Shown: positions 1 to 10,565 of the stretch, in pieces | How positions within the stretch are numbered: position 1 is the first letter of the stretch | How the letters are laid out: every line of letters starts with the position of its first letter | Assembly (NCBI RefSeq): GCF_014154935.1 | Contig: NZ_JACEHH010000041.1 | Span: forward strand, 1 to 64,000 | DNA from: Stieleria mannarensis | Lineage (GTDB): Bacteria > Planctomycetota > Planctomycetia > Pirellulales > Pirellulaceae | Direction of reading: 5' to 3' | DNA length: 64,000 bases | Translations under genes and position numbers: made by a program | Notes under the pieces: generated by a model | What the model was told of the DNA's origin: nothing | Database searches by the model: none | The model's input: the letters and a program-made list of their open reading frames with translations, nothing else

Positions 1-218
1 GCAGCTTTGACGAGATCGTGTCCGGGTGGCGGTAAACAAACCCGGCGTTTACGCACACGATCGCAGGCTTCCTCCCCACGGTCGGTCGCCCTTCCGCAGT
101 TGCCCTCGTCTAGTACTTCTCTTTCGATGTCGATCATTTGGTATACTGTCACTCGAAAGTTTCCAGTCTCGTACAGGGGACTTTCACCCCATCACAATCA
201 CGCCCGTGCCGGGCGTAC
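1..218 (-). mobile_element. 5' part of a group II intron-like element, cut by the window edge
   Basis: Read on the minus strand from 218, the sequence starts GTACGCCC and can form a short GCCC/GGGC stem. It then carries GGGGTGAAAGTCCCC (190-176), CAACTGCGGAAGG (102-90) and GGAAGCCTGCGA (72-61). This order resembles domain I of bacterial group II introns, which usually begin GUGYG and have a GGUGAAAGUCC segment soon after the 5' end. A second, diverged copy with the same landmarks lies at about 1120-1451. No reverse transcriptase is visible because the element would continue leftward out of the window. The assignment rests on motif recognition only, and it could be a different repeat family. 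Confidence 0.55.
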
Positions 219-489
219 CCATCGGATGCATGACGAACGGCGAAGTCGAGATGGCTGGAGTGGAAGATCGCTTGTCGCCGCCGCGTGATCCTTCTCAGGG
301 TCGGAGTCAATGGGCCCACGGATGGCAGCGCGACCCCACGGATGAAAAGCAGCCGGGGAGTCCGTCAGGATCCGTTATAATCCAGGTCAGTGACCGGCCC
401 ATCTGAAGGCCGACCAAGTTCTGGCGCACGATCGATCCCCGTTGCTTCGCATGCGCGGATCGATCGCAATTCGTTCCCCGATTCGACCC
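219..489. other. Non-coding stretch with a dispersed 30-nt repeat
   Basis: No supported gene lies here. Positions 315-344 hold a 30-nt unit containing CCCACGGATG twice as a direct repeat. It recurs in the opposite orientation at 23225-23254 with one mismatch. Confidence 0.5.
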
Positions 490-960
490 ATGCGATTCGC
501 GCTCGTCCTTGCTTTCCCGCTTCTCTTGGTGGGTTGCTTCAACCTTGAGCCGCAACCACTCACCGATCAACGGATCGCGATCATCTCCAATACTCGAATC
601 CAATCCGCTTCTGTCACGTACTCAGGCGGAAGTGGACACACGCTTCCGCCGGATGACTACGAGCAGTTTCGGAACCTACTACGATCTTTAGCTCCAATCG
701 AAACGGTCAACGACAATTCAGGGTTACCGGCACTTCCCGACTATCGATTAATGCTTTCTGCGGCTGGAGACGTCGCAAACATCGACGTCCTCGTCGATAC
801 GAATGACCAACTGATCTATACCCTTGATGGTTTCCGGTATAGCGGAGGTCAGGCTGGACGTTTCGTTGCTGCTGCCGATGCAATCCGGTCTCACTACGCT
901 AAGGATGAATCAGACGGCGAACCAGCGGATGCGCGTAAGCCGCCGGGTTGGGTTGATTGA
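490..960 (+). CDS. Hypothetical lipoprotein
   Basis: This encodes a 156-residue protein with a short hydrophobic signal (MRFALVLAFPLLLVGC) ending in a lipobox LVGC, so it is probably an envelope lipoprotein with its lipid-modified Cys at residue 16. The start at 490 was chosen because it places the signal peptide at the N terminus; the frame is open upstream to 442 but that extension has no signal character. The mature part is hydrophilic, lacks Cys and shows no domain I recognise. The gene is isolated between two group II intron-like fragments, with no clear Shine-Dalgarno sequence. The function is unknown. Confidence 0.6.
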   Translation: MRFALVLAFPLLLVGCFNLEPQPLTDQRIAIISNTRIQSASVTYSGGSGHTLPPDDYEQFRNLLRSLAPIETVNDNSGLPALPDYRLMLSAAGDVANIDVLVDTNDQLIYTLDGFRYSGGQAGRFVAAADAIRSHYAKDESDGEPADARKPPGWVD

Positions 961-971
961 AAACACCGCCT

Positions 972-1078
972 GGGGTCTGTCCCCGCGCGCAGGATCGTGT
1001 CCCCGCGCGCAGGATCGGGCGGTCCTTGAACGTGCTGGCTGCTAGCAATGTCCCAACGTGCTGCTGGGGTCTGTCCCC
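972..1078. repeat. Two GGGGTCTGTCCCC palindromes
   Basis: The 13-nt quasi-palindrome GGGGTCTGTCCCC occurs at 972-984 and 1066-1078, just after the lipoprotein stop codon. The same unit is found in clusters on both sides of the RAYT transposase gene (24248-25366), so these are probably dispersed REP-type elements. Confidence 0.65.
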
Positions 1079-1119
1079 ACGCATTTCCATTTACCTACGC
1101 TCAGAAATTCTTTTGGGCA

Positions 1120-1451
1120 TCCGCCGGGGCTTCCGGTTCGGCTTCGCGGTCAGCAGCCCGCTGGAACGCCTTGGGTCGCTCTGCGACGGGCCTGGAGTCG
1201 TCGGCCTCATATCAGGTTTCTGTTCGTAACCTGGCAGGTCTTGGCGTGAATGCGGTCGACGGCGATGCACAGGTCGACACTTACGCTCACATTCGCAGGC
1301 TTCCTTCCCACGGTCGGTCGTCCTTCCGCAGTTGCCCTCGCCTCGTACTCTCTTTCGTTAGAATTTCATTTGGTATACTGACCTCTCGAAAGAACCGGAA
1401 CTAAGTACAGGGGACTTTCACCCCACAAGATCACGCCCATGTTGGGCGTAC
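1120..1451 (-). mobile_element. Degenerate group II intron-like 5' fragment, second copy
   Basis: On the minus strand from 1451 this copy repeats the landmarks of the element at 1-218: GTACGCCC start, GGGGTGAAAGTCCCC (1424-1410), CAACTGCGGAAGG (1334-1322) and GGAAGCCTGCGA (1304-1293). It continues with ACGAACAGAAACCTGATATG (1227-1208), a kind of segment also met in intron domain I. The two copies are clearly homologous but differ at many positions. No reverse transcriptase or domain V follows, because the lipoprotein gene occupies the place, so this is a truncated relic. The left boundary is approximate. Confidence 0.5.
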
Positions 1452-1634
1452 TGCACGCGAAGGTCGGGAGTTGTGTCAATTGAAGTGGTCAGTCCACCGC
1501 CCGACCTTGGTGACAGCCGCCGTTCACGCTGCGAACCGACGCCTGAAACGGTGACCGTACCGTGTTTGCCGAATCCAACGGGAGCGATGGATCGCGTTTG
1601 GCTGGTCGGGCGACGTGCCTTAGGCCTGGAGGGC

Positions 1635-1666
1635 CGGCAGAGTGTCTGCCGCGGGTGTCAGCCACC
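1635..1666. repeat. Two small hairpins
   Basis: CGGCAGA (1635-1641) pairs perfectly with TCTGCCG (1645-1651) across a 3-nt loop. It is followed by GGTG (1654-1657) pairing with CACC (1663-1666). No gene ends nearby, so they are more likely repeat-element stems than terminators. Confidence 0.4.
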
Positions 1667-1974
1667 GGGGATGGATCCCTAACAAGCCCCAAGGCCCAGC
1701 GGGGCCGACACAATCGGTTTGCTCTGAGTCGCTCGTGCGGTCCCGCTGAACCCTACCGCTGAACTTGATCGAATTGCTATCCGCTGCGATGTTCAACGTG
1801 CGGTCACGGTGGGGTGGGTCAGACTCCAAGCCAAAAGGCTGGCGCCAGCTTCTGGAGTCTCCTGGCCGCAGGTCGTCAGCGGCGTGTTGCGATCGACGTT
1901 TTGATTTCTTGTGGCCCATCGAATGATCGACGGGCGCATGACTCCCCCGCCTATGCGCATCGGGTGGTCTGAGG

Positions 1975-2003
1975 GGGTTCGTCTTTCACTAAAAGACAAA
2001 CCC
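1975..2003. repeat. 12-bp stem-loop
   Basis: GGGTTCGTCTTT (1975-1986) pairs with AAAGACAAACCC (1992-2003) with one mismatch around a loop of about 5 nt. No T-run follows on either strand. Its role is unknown. Confidence 0.4.
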
Positions 2004-2411
2004 GACTGAACACACAACGCGCCGCCCCTTGGGAGTCGAGCGCCGTCGGAATATTGAAGTGCACACTAGAAATCAAAACGCGGTTGCCAGCTGGGCATCG
2101 ATGAATTGCGGCCAGTTGATTCGGGAAGCGGGCGGAGTGGAGGCACCGTGTGCCGCATCCGTGCGAGACCTCCGCTCGTATCCTTGCAGTCGCCCAAACA
2201 CTACCCGCCGGCTTCGGCCCCCGTGTCGTTGCAGGTCACTCGCGTCGCCGGGTCTTTTCTGCCGGCCGAGACCTCTGGCGTTTCCAGGCTCTGCTCACGG
2301 CGGGTCTTTCAAAAGGAGTTGATCGCTGATGCGAGAATCTATCTCGGGCACAGTCCCCGGGCACAGTAGCAAAACAGTTCATACCAAGTCCCCGACCGTG
2401 AAGAACGGGGG

Positions 2412-2480
2412 CAAAAGATGAATTGGTCAAAAACTCAGCAATGAACCGGCACCATCTTTTGACCCGCCCATTTTTTGACC
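2412..2480. repeat. Interleaved inverted repeats
   Basis: CAAAAGATG (2412-2420) is the inverse of CATCTTTTG (2453-2461), and GGTCAAAAA (2425-2433) is the inverse of TTTTTGACC (2472-2480). The two pairs overlap in an a-b-a'-b' order. Read on the minus strand, the right half is also a direct repeat of GGTCAAAA-ATGG units. It lies just downstream of the Hpt gene on the minus strand. Confidence 0.5.
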
Positions 2481-2532
2481 ACCTCTCCTTCCAGGTCACG
2501 CCCCAGGGGACAGCCCCCCAGCACGGGAACAC

Positions 2533-2877
2533 TCAACCGACCAGGGCATCGATTTCGCTGACCAGTTGGTTGAGGTCGGGCTGGATCGCGGAGTGGACCG
2601 ACGTGACGGTGGACTGGTCGCCGGCGCGGGCGGCGTCGATCAGCGGTTGTAGTTCACAGGTGGGTTCGCCGGTTTCGAAGGTACTCAACAGGCCTTTGAG
2701 CGCATGGCCGACGCGGGCGGCTTCGGCGAGTTCGGATTGTTTGACGTAGTCGTCCAATTGGGACATCAGTCCGGGAGCGTCTTCGGCGGCGATCTTCGCC
2801 AACATCTCCAGGATCTCCTCGTCGCCGGCGACTCGCACGAGGGCATCGGAGAAACGCTGTCGTTGAGATTCATTCAT
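2533..2877 (-). CDS. Hpt (histidine phosphotransfer) protein
   Basis: This 114-residue soluble protein matches a stand-alone histidine phosphotransfer domain. The motif ARVGHALKGLLSTF resembles the AHxLKGxxxxxG signature of Hpt four-helix bundles, with His58 as the expected phospho-acceptor. It follows the NtrC-type regulator gene by 9 nt, and a hybrid kinase carrying its own receiver domain lies upstream of both. The natural reading is a relay: kinase His to kinase receiver Asp to this His to regulator Asp. The upstream bases GAAGACG give only a weak ribosome binding site. The domain call is firm; the partner assignment is inferred from the operon. Confidence 0.85.
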   Translation of the reverse strand: MNESQRQRFSDALVRVAGDEEILEMLAKIAAEDAPGLMSQLDDYVKQSELAEAARVGHALKGLLSTFETGEPTCELQPLIDAARAGDQSTVTSVHSAIQPDLNQLVSEIDALVG

Positions 2878-2886
2878 CGTCTTCGG

Positions 2887-4350
2887 TTATTCCTCGACCA
2901 GAACGTCGCTTTTGAGCACGATGTTGTACGAGTTGATTCGATCACGCAGTTTTCCTCGTGTGATTCCCAACATCTCTGCCGCTTGGCTCTGGTTTCCGTC
3001 GGTCGCTTGCAACACCTTCAGGATGACGAACCGCTCCATGTACTCCATCGCTTCGGCATAGATATTGGTCGAACGTTCATCTAGCAAACGCCGCACCAAT
3101 TGCGGTAATTGACTGCCGGCGACGGACTCTTGCTTCGGCGTCGCATCGTCGACGGGCGTCTTTTCGGCCACCGAAACGGTGCCGGTGATCTCATCGGGCA
3201 GGGTGTCGGGGGTGATGACCGGCATGACGGTGTCCAGCACACACCGGCGGATGACCGCGCGCAACTGACGGACGTTGCCGGGCCAGACATAGGCGGTCAG
3301 CAGATCGACCGCTTCGGGGGAAAGCCCCTCCAGATCGGGTTTATTGAACTCCTTTTTGGCCTGTGCGAGAAAGAACCGGATCAGGGACGGAACATCGCTC
3401 AAACGATCCCGCAACGGCGGCAATTCGATCGTCACCCCGTTGAGGCGGTACAGCAAGTCTTCGCGGTAATCACCGTCTTGGACCATCTGTTCCAGCGGCC
3501 GGTTGGTCGCCGCGATGATGCGGACATCGGTGGTCAGTTCTTTGTTGCCGCCGACCCGTTCGAAGCGTTGTTCTTGCAACACCCGCAGCACTTTGGCCTG
3601 GACCGAGGGGGCCATGTCGCCGATCTCGTCCAGGAACAGTGTGCCGCCGTTGCATTGTTCGAACTTTCCGATCCGGCGGCTCTCGGCGCCGGTGAAGGCA
3701 CCCTTTTCGTGGCCGAACAGCTCGCTTTCGAGCAAATTGTCGGGCAGCGCGGCACAGTTGACCGCCAGGAACGTTTCGTCGCTGCGGTGGCTGTATTGAA
3801 ACAATGCGCGCGCGACCAACTCTTTTCCGGTCCCGCTTTCCCCGCGAATCAAAATCGGCACGTCCTGCTTGGCGACCTTTCCGATTGCCTTGAAAACGTC
3901 CAGCATGGCAGGTGATCGACCGATAAACAGCTCCGCCGACTGATCTCCTCCTTCATCGTCGGCGGAAATGGCGACCGGCACGCTGCTGATCTGGCGTTGC
4001 TCGATCGCTTTTTCGACCAGATCACGCAGCGGTTCGACGTGCAGCGGTTTGGCGATGTAATCGAACGCGCCCAGCTGCATCGCTTCGATCGCGGTGTTGC
4101 TGGCCGCTTCGACGGTCATAAAGATCACCGGGATCCGGCGATCGTGCTCGCGGATTTCGCAGTAAACGGCCAAGCCGTTCTGGTCCGGCAACTGGATGTC
4201 CAACAGCACCGCGTCGTACGCCCCTCGCCGCAGTTCGGCCAGTCCTTCGGCGGCACTGGCCGCGGTGGTGATGTCCGCGATCGGGGAGAGCGCCTTTTCC
4301 GCGAGCGCGAGAATCGTTCGGTCATCGTCAATGACTAAAAGGTTAGGCAT
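2887..4350 (-). CDS. NtrC-family sigma-54-dependent response regulator
   Basis: This is a 487-residue response regulator. Residues 1-120 form a receiver with DDD at 8-10 and phospho-acceptor Asp51. A central AAA+ sigma-54 activator domain follows, with Walker A GESGTGKE and an intact GAFTGA loop, which contacts sigma-54. The C terminus is a Fis-type helix-turn-helix (GNQSQAAEMLGITRGKLRDR). When phosphorylated it should oligomerise and drive open-complex formation at -24/-12 promoters. The start at 4350 puts MPNLLVIDDD at the N terminus; the frame is open up to 4413 but the extension is not receiver-like. It sits between the hybrid kinase (stop at 4518) and the Hpt gene, so it is the likely output of that relay. 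Confidence 0.92.
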   Translation of the reverse strand: MPNLLVIDDDRTILALAEKALSPIADITTAASAAEGLAELRRGAYDAVLLDIQLPDQNGLAVYCEIREHDRRIPVIFMTVEAASNTAIEAMQLGAFDYIAKPLHVEPLRDLVEKAIEQRQISSVPVAISADDEGGDQSAELFIGRSPAMLDVFKAIGKVAKQDVPILIRGESGTGKELVARALFQYSHRSDETFLAVNCAALPDNLLESELFGHEKGAFTGAESRRIGKFEQCNGGTLFLDEIGDMAPSVQAKVLRVLQEQRFERVGGNKELTTDVRIIAATNRPLEQMVQDGDYREDLLYRLNGVTIELPPLRDRLSDVPSLIRFFLAQAKKEFNKPDLEGLSPEAVDLLTAYVWPGNVRQLRAVIRRCVLDTVMPVITPDTLPDEITGTVSVAEKTPVDDATPKQESVAGSQLPQLVRRLLDERSTNIYAEAMEYMERFVILKVLQATDGNQSQAAEMLGITRGKLRDRINSYNIVLKSDVLVEE

Positions 4351-4517
4351 CGCTTTGGACCACTTGGAAAGGGGGGTGGACGTCGGTTGGGGTAAAGTGG
4401 CGCCTGTTGGCATCGGAGATCACCTGGAACAAAAAAATATCGTGGTGCTAGCGGTTTGTCGATCGGATTGGTCGCTGATCAAGCAAAACGCGGGCCAAAC
4501 GCGATCCGGGCGTGGGT

Positions 4518-7013
<2,496 letters not shown>

Positions 7014-7210
7014 CTATACGTTTCCCCAGAAGAATCTCGGGCGATGAAGCAGGGAAACCCAGACCGACCTTACCTCAAACTCACGCCCACTGTGCTGCCC
7101 CGCCTCCGCAAATTGAATGCGCTCGCGGCGGCATCGTCAATCAGGCACCTGGGTGATCGCGATCAAGAACTCGGAAGTCCGGGTGGGCGATTGAGAAACG
7201 CAAAGCAGAA

Positions 7211-7399
7211 TCAGTCTTCCGCCACGGCTACCGATTCGACCTCTGTTTCGACGACGTCGTCATGGTGACGTTGCTTTGTCGGCTCTCTGGGATCGACCTC
7301 TTCCAAAAGTTCGACTTGGTCGACGCGTTTTGGGCCGACGAGGGGAAAACAAATCCCGTGGTTGGTTTGAATCAGGGGCGGATGGTTGCTGGTGTCCAT
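7211..7399 (-). CDS. Possible small acidic hypothetical protein
   Basis: This is a 62-residue frame with a proline-rich N half and a strongly acidic C-terminal half (many Glu, Asp and Val). It has no Cys cluster, membrane segment or domain I recognise. There is no Shine-Dalgarno sequence before the ATG, and the amino-acid composition is the only hint of coding. It could be the tail of a decayed gene or chance. Confidence 0.25.
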   Translation of the reverse strand: MDTSNHPPLIQTNHGICFPLVGPKRVDQVELLEEVDPREPTKQRHHDDVVETEVESVAVAED

Positions 7400-7763
7400 C
7401 GAAGAAATGCTCCGAGCGATTTTGCAGTCAAGGGTGAAGAGAAATCAACAATCCATTCACTACGATGCAAACGGCGCGCCCATCGCACAACGACGATTGC
7501 CGGCGTCGCGACGGTTCGAAAACGGTCGGGTTGTGGTCGATTACAACAAGCATTGGCCGCCGATCGACCAGGCTGGTCGGAAACAAACCGCATGGACGTC
7601 GAGTGAAGAGATGGAACTCTCCACCGAGAAAGTCTCCCTCCCTCTGCAAGGGTTGCGGAGGAGTAAGCGTTCGGAGCGGGGAGGGTTGGTCCACGATTTG
7701 ACGGGACCGGCGGACGAACGCTTGTCGGGCGATTCACCGTTCGACCTCCCCTCGCTGCGCTCG

Positions 7764-7782
7764 ACCCTCCTGCCAGGAGGGT
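7764..7782. repeat. Short GC-rich hairpin
   Basis: ACCCTCCT and AGGAGGGT pair perfectly around GCC. On the plus strand TTAATTT follows, but no plus-strand gene ends here. On the minus strand it lies about 110 nt beyond the glycosidase stop codon without a T-run, so a terminator role is doubtful. Confidence 0.4.
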
Positions 7783-7894
7783 TAATTTGAAAAACCGTAC
7801 GACACTCTGCCGAGGAAGGTTTGTCATTGAATTGATGCGCAGGGCTAGTGAGAAGCGGACCGGCGTGGGTGTCGTCGGAGGATTGGCCGCGTCC

Positions 7895-9454
7895 TTATCC
7901 GTTGGCCAGATGCTCGTCCGTTTGCGCCGGTGGCAGGTAATGATCGACGCGCAAATGGGTGACCTGCACTCGTGCGCTTTCGACGCAAAACCCGACCACG
8001 CCATGCGTGAAGGTCTGATCGGCCAAGGAAAGCCTAACGCGACCGCCGATCGAGACCTCAAGGTAGCTGCCGTAGGCCAACACTTGGATTTCCGCTTCGC
8101 CTCGCTGTTTTTGTTCCCAGAATGCGGATTGGATCGAACGAAACTGCATCATCTCCTCACCGCTGCCATCGGGGCCGCTTCCCCAAGCCCGCAGTTGCGC
8201 GACGCCTTTAAACAGGTCCAGCGAGAGGTAGTATCCGTCGTGCGTCTGCCGATCGAGACGAAAGACCAGCCCGCACTTGCCCTCGCTGAGCATTTTCAAC
8301 GACGCCCGCAACCGGAAACAACGGAATGATTCACGCAGCGCAAAAATCTGGAATCCGCACCCGCAATGCAGTTCCAACGCATCGCTGGCGGGTCGTTCCA
8401 ACGCGCCGTCGCGCTGGTCCTTCAACGGACCATCCATGTCCAACGAGGCCGGGCGATCGATCACGGACTGAAACCCTTCGAAGGTGTGCACGTGCAGTTG
8501 ACCGGAGTCGCAGCGTGAGAGTCGTTTGGGCGGAGGCATCAGGTTGTTGGACAACCGGTCGGCACCGCCGGGGGTAAAGAAGTTCCAAAGCAACAATCCG
8601 CGATCGTCTTGGCAAACGCGGCCGGCATAATTTCCTTCGGCAAGCAGCACGTTGTCCGCGTAACTTCGCCACGGCGCATCGATCCGCGCGGTGTGCCAAT
8701 AACGGATCTTTGCGTCTTCGCGCATGCTGCCGACCAAATAGTATTCCCCGTCGATCTTGAACAGGTTGGGGACTTCAACGTCGTCATACAACCCGGGATG
8801 GTGAAGCGGCGGGCGTGCTTCAAATTGGTTCGGTGCTGTCTCTTCCATCACCGCCACGCAGCCACGCCGGACAACCGGTCCGTGGTTGACTCGGCCGGCG
8901 GCCAACAACCAACCCCGTTTCCCCTCGCGATAATAAAAGGGATCGCGCCACGACAGCCAGTGACGGCCTTCGTTAAATTCCGCTTCGTAATATCGGCCGT
9001 CGGGATCAAGCGGGAAGCAACTCGATGCGTCGTAGTCAAAGGGAGGCTGCGGCGGCCGCCCGGGAAGATCATACGGCAGTGCCGAGCGTCCATCGGTCCA
9101 ACTGACCGGAGCTTTGCGCCAAGTGTAAAGGTCATCGCTTTCGGCCATCCCGATGCGTTGTTTCTGGCCGTGGTCGCGGCGTGAAAGCCCGGTGTAGAAC
9201 ATCCGCCACGAGCGCGGTCGATGAGGGTTGGGCGAAACATGAATCGTCCACAACATCGAATCGTCCCACGACCCGGGGTGTCCGAGGAACAACGCGTTTT
9301 CCACGCGCCGCCAATTCATGCAGTTATCGCTGACCGCGTGCGCGATAAAATCGTGGTTGGGCAGCACCAGATGGAACAGATGATAGATGCCATCGTGGTA
9401 CAGGACGTCAACGTCACCGAGCGTCTTTCGGGAACCGGACGTTTCAGAATACAT
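7895..9454 (-). CDS. Glycoside hydrolase, GH32/GH43-like five-bladed propeller
   Basis: This is a 519-residue protein. The N-terminal 300 residues resemble the GH32/GH43/GH68 beta-propeller superfamily. DVDVLYHDGIYHLFH near residues 14-28 would carry the nucleophile aspartate, WRDPFYY (169-175) matches the RDP motif, and DVEVPNLF (225-232) matches the ECP region with Glu227 as likely acid/base. The remaining 200 residues look like a beta-sandwich module. No signal peptide is seen, so it may be cytoplasmic and act on imported fructosyl or arabinosyl oligosaccharides. The substrate cannot be deduced. It has no obvious operon partner; the gene upstream on the same strand is the membrane-anchor cluster, separated by a hairpin at 9478-9519. 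Confidence 0.75.
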   Translation of the reverse strand: MYSETSGSRKTLGDVDVLYHDGIYHLFHLVLPNHDFIAHAVSDNCMNWRRVENALFLGHPGSWDDSMLWTIHVSPNPHRPRSWRMFYTGLSRRDHGQKQRIGMAESDDLYTWRKAPVSWTDGRSALPYDLPGRPPQPPFDYDASSCFPLDPDGRYYEAEFNEGRHWLSWRDPFYYREGKRGWLLAAGRVNHGPVVRRGCVAVMEETAPNQFEARPPLHHPGLYDDVEVPNLFKIDGEYYLVGSMREDAKIRYWHTARIDAPWRSYADNVLLAEGNYAGRVCQDDRGLLLWNFFTPGGADRLSNNLMPPPKRLSRCDSGQLHVHTFEGFQSVIDRPASLDMDGPLKDQRDGALERPASDALELHCGCGFQIFALRESFRCFRLRASLKMLSEGKCGLVFRLDRQTHDGYYLSLDLFKGVAQLRAWGSGPDGSGEEMMQFRSIQSAFWEQKQRGEAEIQVLAYGSYLEVSIGGRVRLSLADQTFTHGVVGFCVESARVQVTHLRVDHYLPPAQTDEHLANG

Positions 9455-9477
9455 GGCGGATCACTCGTTGTGAAATA

Positions 9478-9519
9478 GGCTTCCGGCCTGTCGTCGCAAC
9501 ATCAACTCGGCCGAAAGCC
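9478..9519 (-). terminator. Candidate terminator hairpin after the stress-anchor operon
   Basis: GGCTTCCGGCC (9478-9488) and GGCCGAAAGCC (9509-9519) pair with one mismatch. On the minus strand this lies after the stop at 9561 and is followed by TATTTC. It separates the anchor cluster from the glycosidase gene. Confidence 0.4.
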
Positions 9520-9560
9520 TGTGACGACTGTCTCCGCCTGATTCGCTCCATTATGCGCGA

Positions 9561-9851
9561 TTACGGCCTCAGCTTCCAACCGACGATGACTCCCAACCCG
9601 AAGGCCCAGCAAGCGGCGACATCGGGGTGGTCTTTGGCGTAATCCTTTGCCAAGCTGACCAAGTCTTTGGCGGGTTCTCGGACGTAATACTGGGCGGCGT
9701 CGTGACCGAATCCCATCGCGCCGGATGCGACCCGGTGCGCGGTTTGACGGGCTTGATCGGAGACTCCACCCTGGTGGGACTCGCTAGGGTTGCCCGAATT
9801 GGAAGACGCGGTGTCCGACGCGTTGGACTGAGAAGCTGTTTTATCAGACAT
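9561..9851 (-). CDS. Small DUF883-like membrane-anchored protein
   Basis: This is a 96-residue protein. The N-terminal third is a low-complexity Ser/Asn/Ala/Gln linker. The C-terminal part (YYVREPAKDLVSLAKDYAKDHP followed by a short hydrophobic glycine-rich helix and KLRP) resembles the single-helix anchor that ends ElaB/YqjD (DUF883) proteins. Some members of that family tether ribosomes or bacterial components to the inner membrane. The start at 9851 is favoured because AGGT lies just upstream. It is the last gene of a five-gene minus-strand cluster, starting 4 nt after the stop of the YqjE-like gene. Confidence 0.65.
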   Translation of the reverse strand: MSDKTASQSNASDTASSNSGNPSESHQGGVSDQARQTAHRVASGAMGFGHDAAQYYVREPAKDLVSLAKDYAKDHPDVAACWAFGLGVIVGWKLRP

Positions 9852-9855
9852 CAAT

Positions 9856-10344
9856 TTACCTCGGTGAATGTGGGTAGAAAGGTTCGGAATTGGAGTATCG
9901 GTGGCCGTGATGATCTGGGCCGACAAATGATTCGCGACGAAATTGATTTCGCGGCGAGGATTGCGGAGCGACCAGCGTCGCCTTCAGCCAACGCAGGTTC
10001 TCGGCCAACTCCGACTTCGACTGACTCATCGCGGCCGAAGCCGAATTGATCGAGCGCCAGGCAACGAAAAGCAGAAGGAGGACGATCGCCAAGGTCGCAC
10101 CGCCGATCAGCAAGAGTGCCGCACCGGTCGACAACTGTGTCAATTCATCGAGCAGGAATCCTGCGCCCAAGAGAGCCACGGTCAATCCGGTTCCGGTCAA
10201 CAGGAGCGCGGCAAACGCACACCCGATCGCCTTGGCAACACTCTGCTTGGCGGCCTGGGAATCGACCGATAACAACTGGATCTGCAACTCCCACAGGTCG
10301 ATGAAGTCGCGGATCACTTTTTGAATACTGGATCGTTGTTGCAT
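9856..10344 (-). CDS. YqjE/holin-X-like (Phage_holin_3_6) membrane protein
   Basis: This is a 162-residue protein. It has a soluble helix at 1-40 (RDFIDLWELQIQLLSVDSQ), two long hydrophobic segments in the middle (about 41-65 and 70-96) and a hydrophilic tail. The layout matches the YqjE/putative actinobacterial holin-X family, often found beside DUF883 genes (yqjD-yqjE in E. coli). A true lysis role is unlikely in this setting. The start at 10344 is chosen because it begins MQQRSSIQKVI; the longer frame adds an Arg-rich stretch overlapping the upstream gene. The role is probably envelope stress. Confidence 0.7.
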   Translation of the reverse strand: MQQRSSIQKVIRDFIDLWELQIQLLSVDSQAAKQSVAKAIGCAFAALLLTGTGLTVALLGAGFLLDELTQLSTGAALLLIGGATLAIVLLLLFVAWRSINSASAAMSQSKSELAENLRWLKATLVAPQSSPRNQFRRESFVGPDHHGHRYSNSEPFYPHSPR

Positions 10345-10349
10345 CACAA

Positions 10350-10565
10350 TCACCGCCGTTGACGTTTGACGAGCCAGCCGAGCGTCAACCCGATAGCGCC
10401 GGCGGCGGCCAGCGCCCACGTGGGATGATCGGCAATGGTTTGTTGGATCAAGCCGAGTTTTCCGTCGTGTTTTCCGTCGTGCGATTCGTCGCCGACCGGC
10501 GGCAACTCGGCATCGCCGCTTCGATGATCGTCGCGGTGACGAGACGGTAGTGCGGGAGCAATCAT
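10350..10565 (-). CDS. Small membrane-anchor protein
   Basis: This is a 71-residue protein with a charged His/Asp-rich N half and a C-terminal glycine-alanine helix (ALAAAGAIGLTLGWLV) ending in KRQRR. The C terminus follows the same pattern as the other DUF883-like anchors here. It overlaps the upstream gene by 4 nt and precedes the YqjE-like gene by 5 nt. No partner or function can be named. Confidence 0.6.
   Translation of the reverse strand: MIAPALPSRHRDDHRSGDAELPPVGDESHDGKHDGKLGLIQQTIADHPTWALAAAGAIGLTLGWLVKRQRR

Larger units (their letters stand above)
961..2532. other. Gene-poor repeat region
   Basis: No convincing coding frame was found. The region contains two GGGGTCTGTCCCC palindromes (972-984, 1066-1078), a tandem CCCCGCGCGCAGGATCG (981-997, 1000-1016), an intron-like fragment (1120-1451) and perfect or near-perfect hairpins at 1635-1651 and 1975-2003. 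A pair of interleaved inverted repeats lies at 2412-2480. The open frames here look like by-products of the high GC content. Confidence 0.6.
7014..7894. other. Mostly non-coding stretch upstream of the hybrid kinase
   Basis: No confident gene was found. A 62-codon minus-strand frame at 7211-7399 is possible but unsupported. Positions 7640-7782 are rich in CCTCCC/GGGAGG repeats and end in the stem ACCCTCCT/AGGAGGGT (7764-7782). A repeat of the same style is seen at 37356-37382. Confidence 0.5.

Noticed and set aside
1473-2322. Several 60-100 codon frames in the repeat region
   Set aside because: They overlap each other on both strands, are Arg/Pro/Ser-rich, and run through hairpins and repeats; none matches a family I recognise.
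9856-10344. Prophage holin interpretation of the YqjE-like gene
   Set aside because: No other phage genes are near. The neighbours are CsbD/DUF883 stress proteins, which fits YqjE context better.
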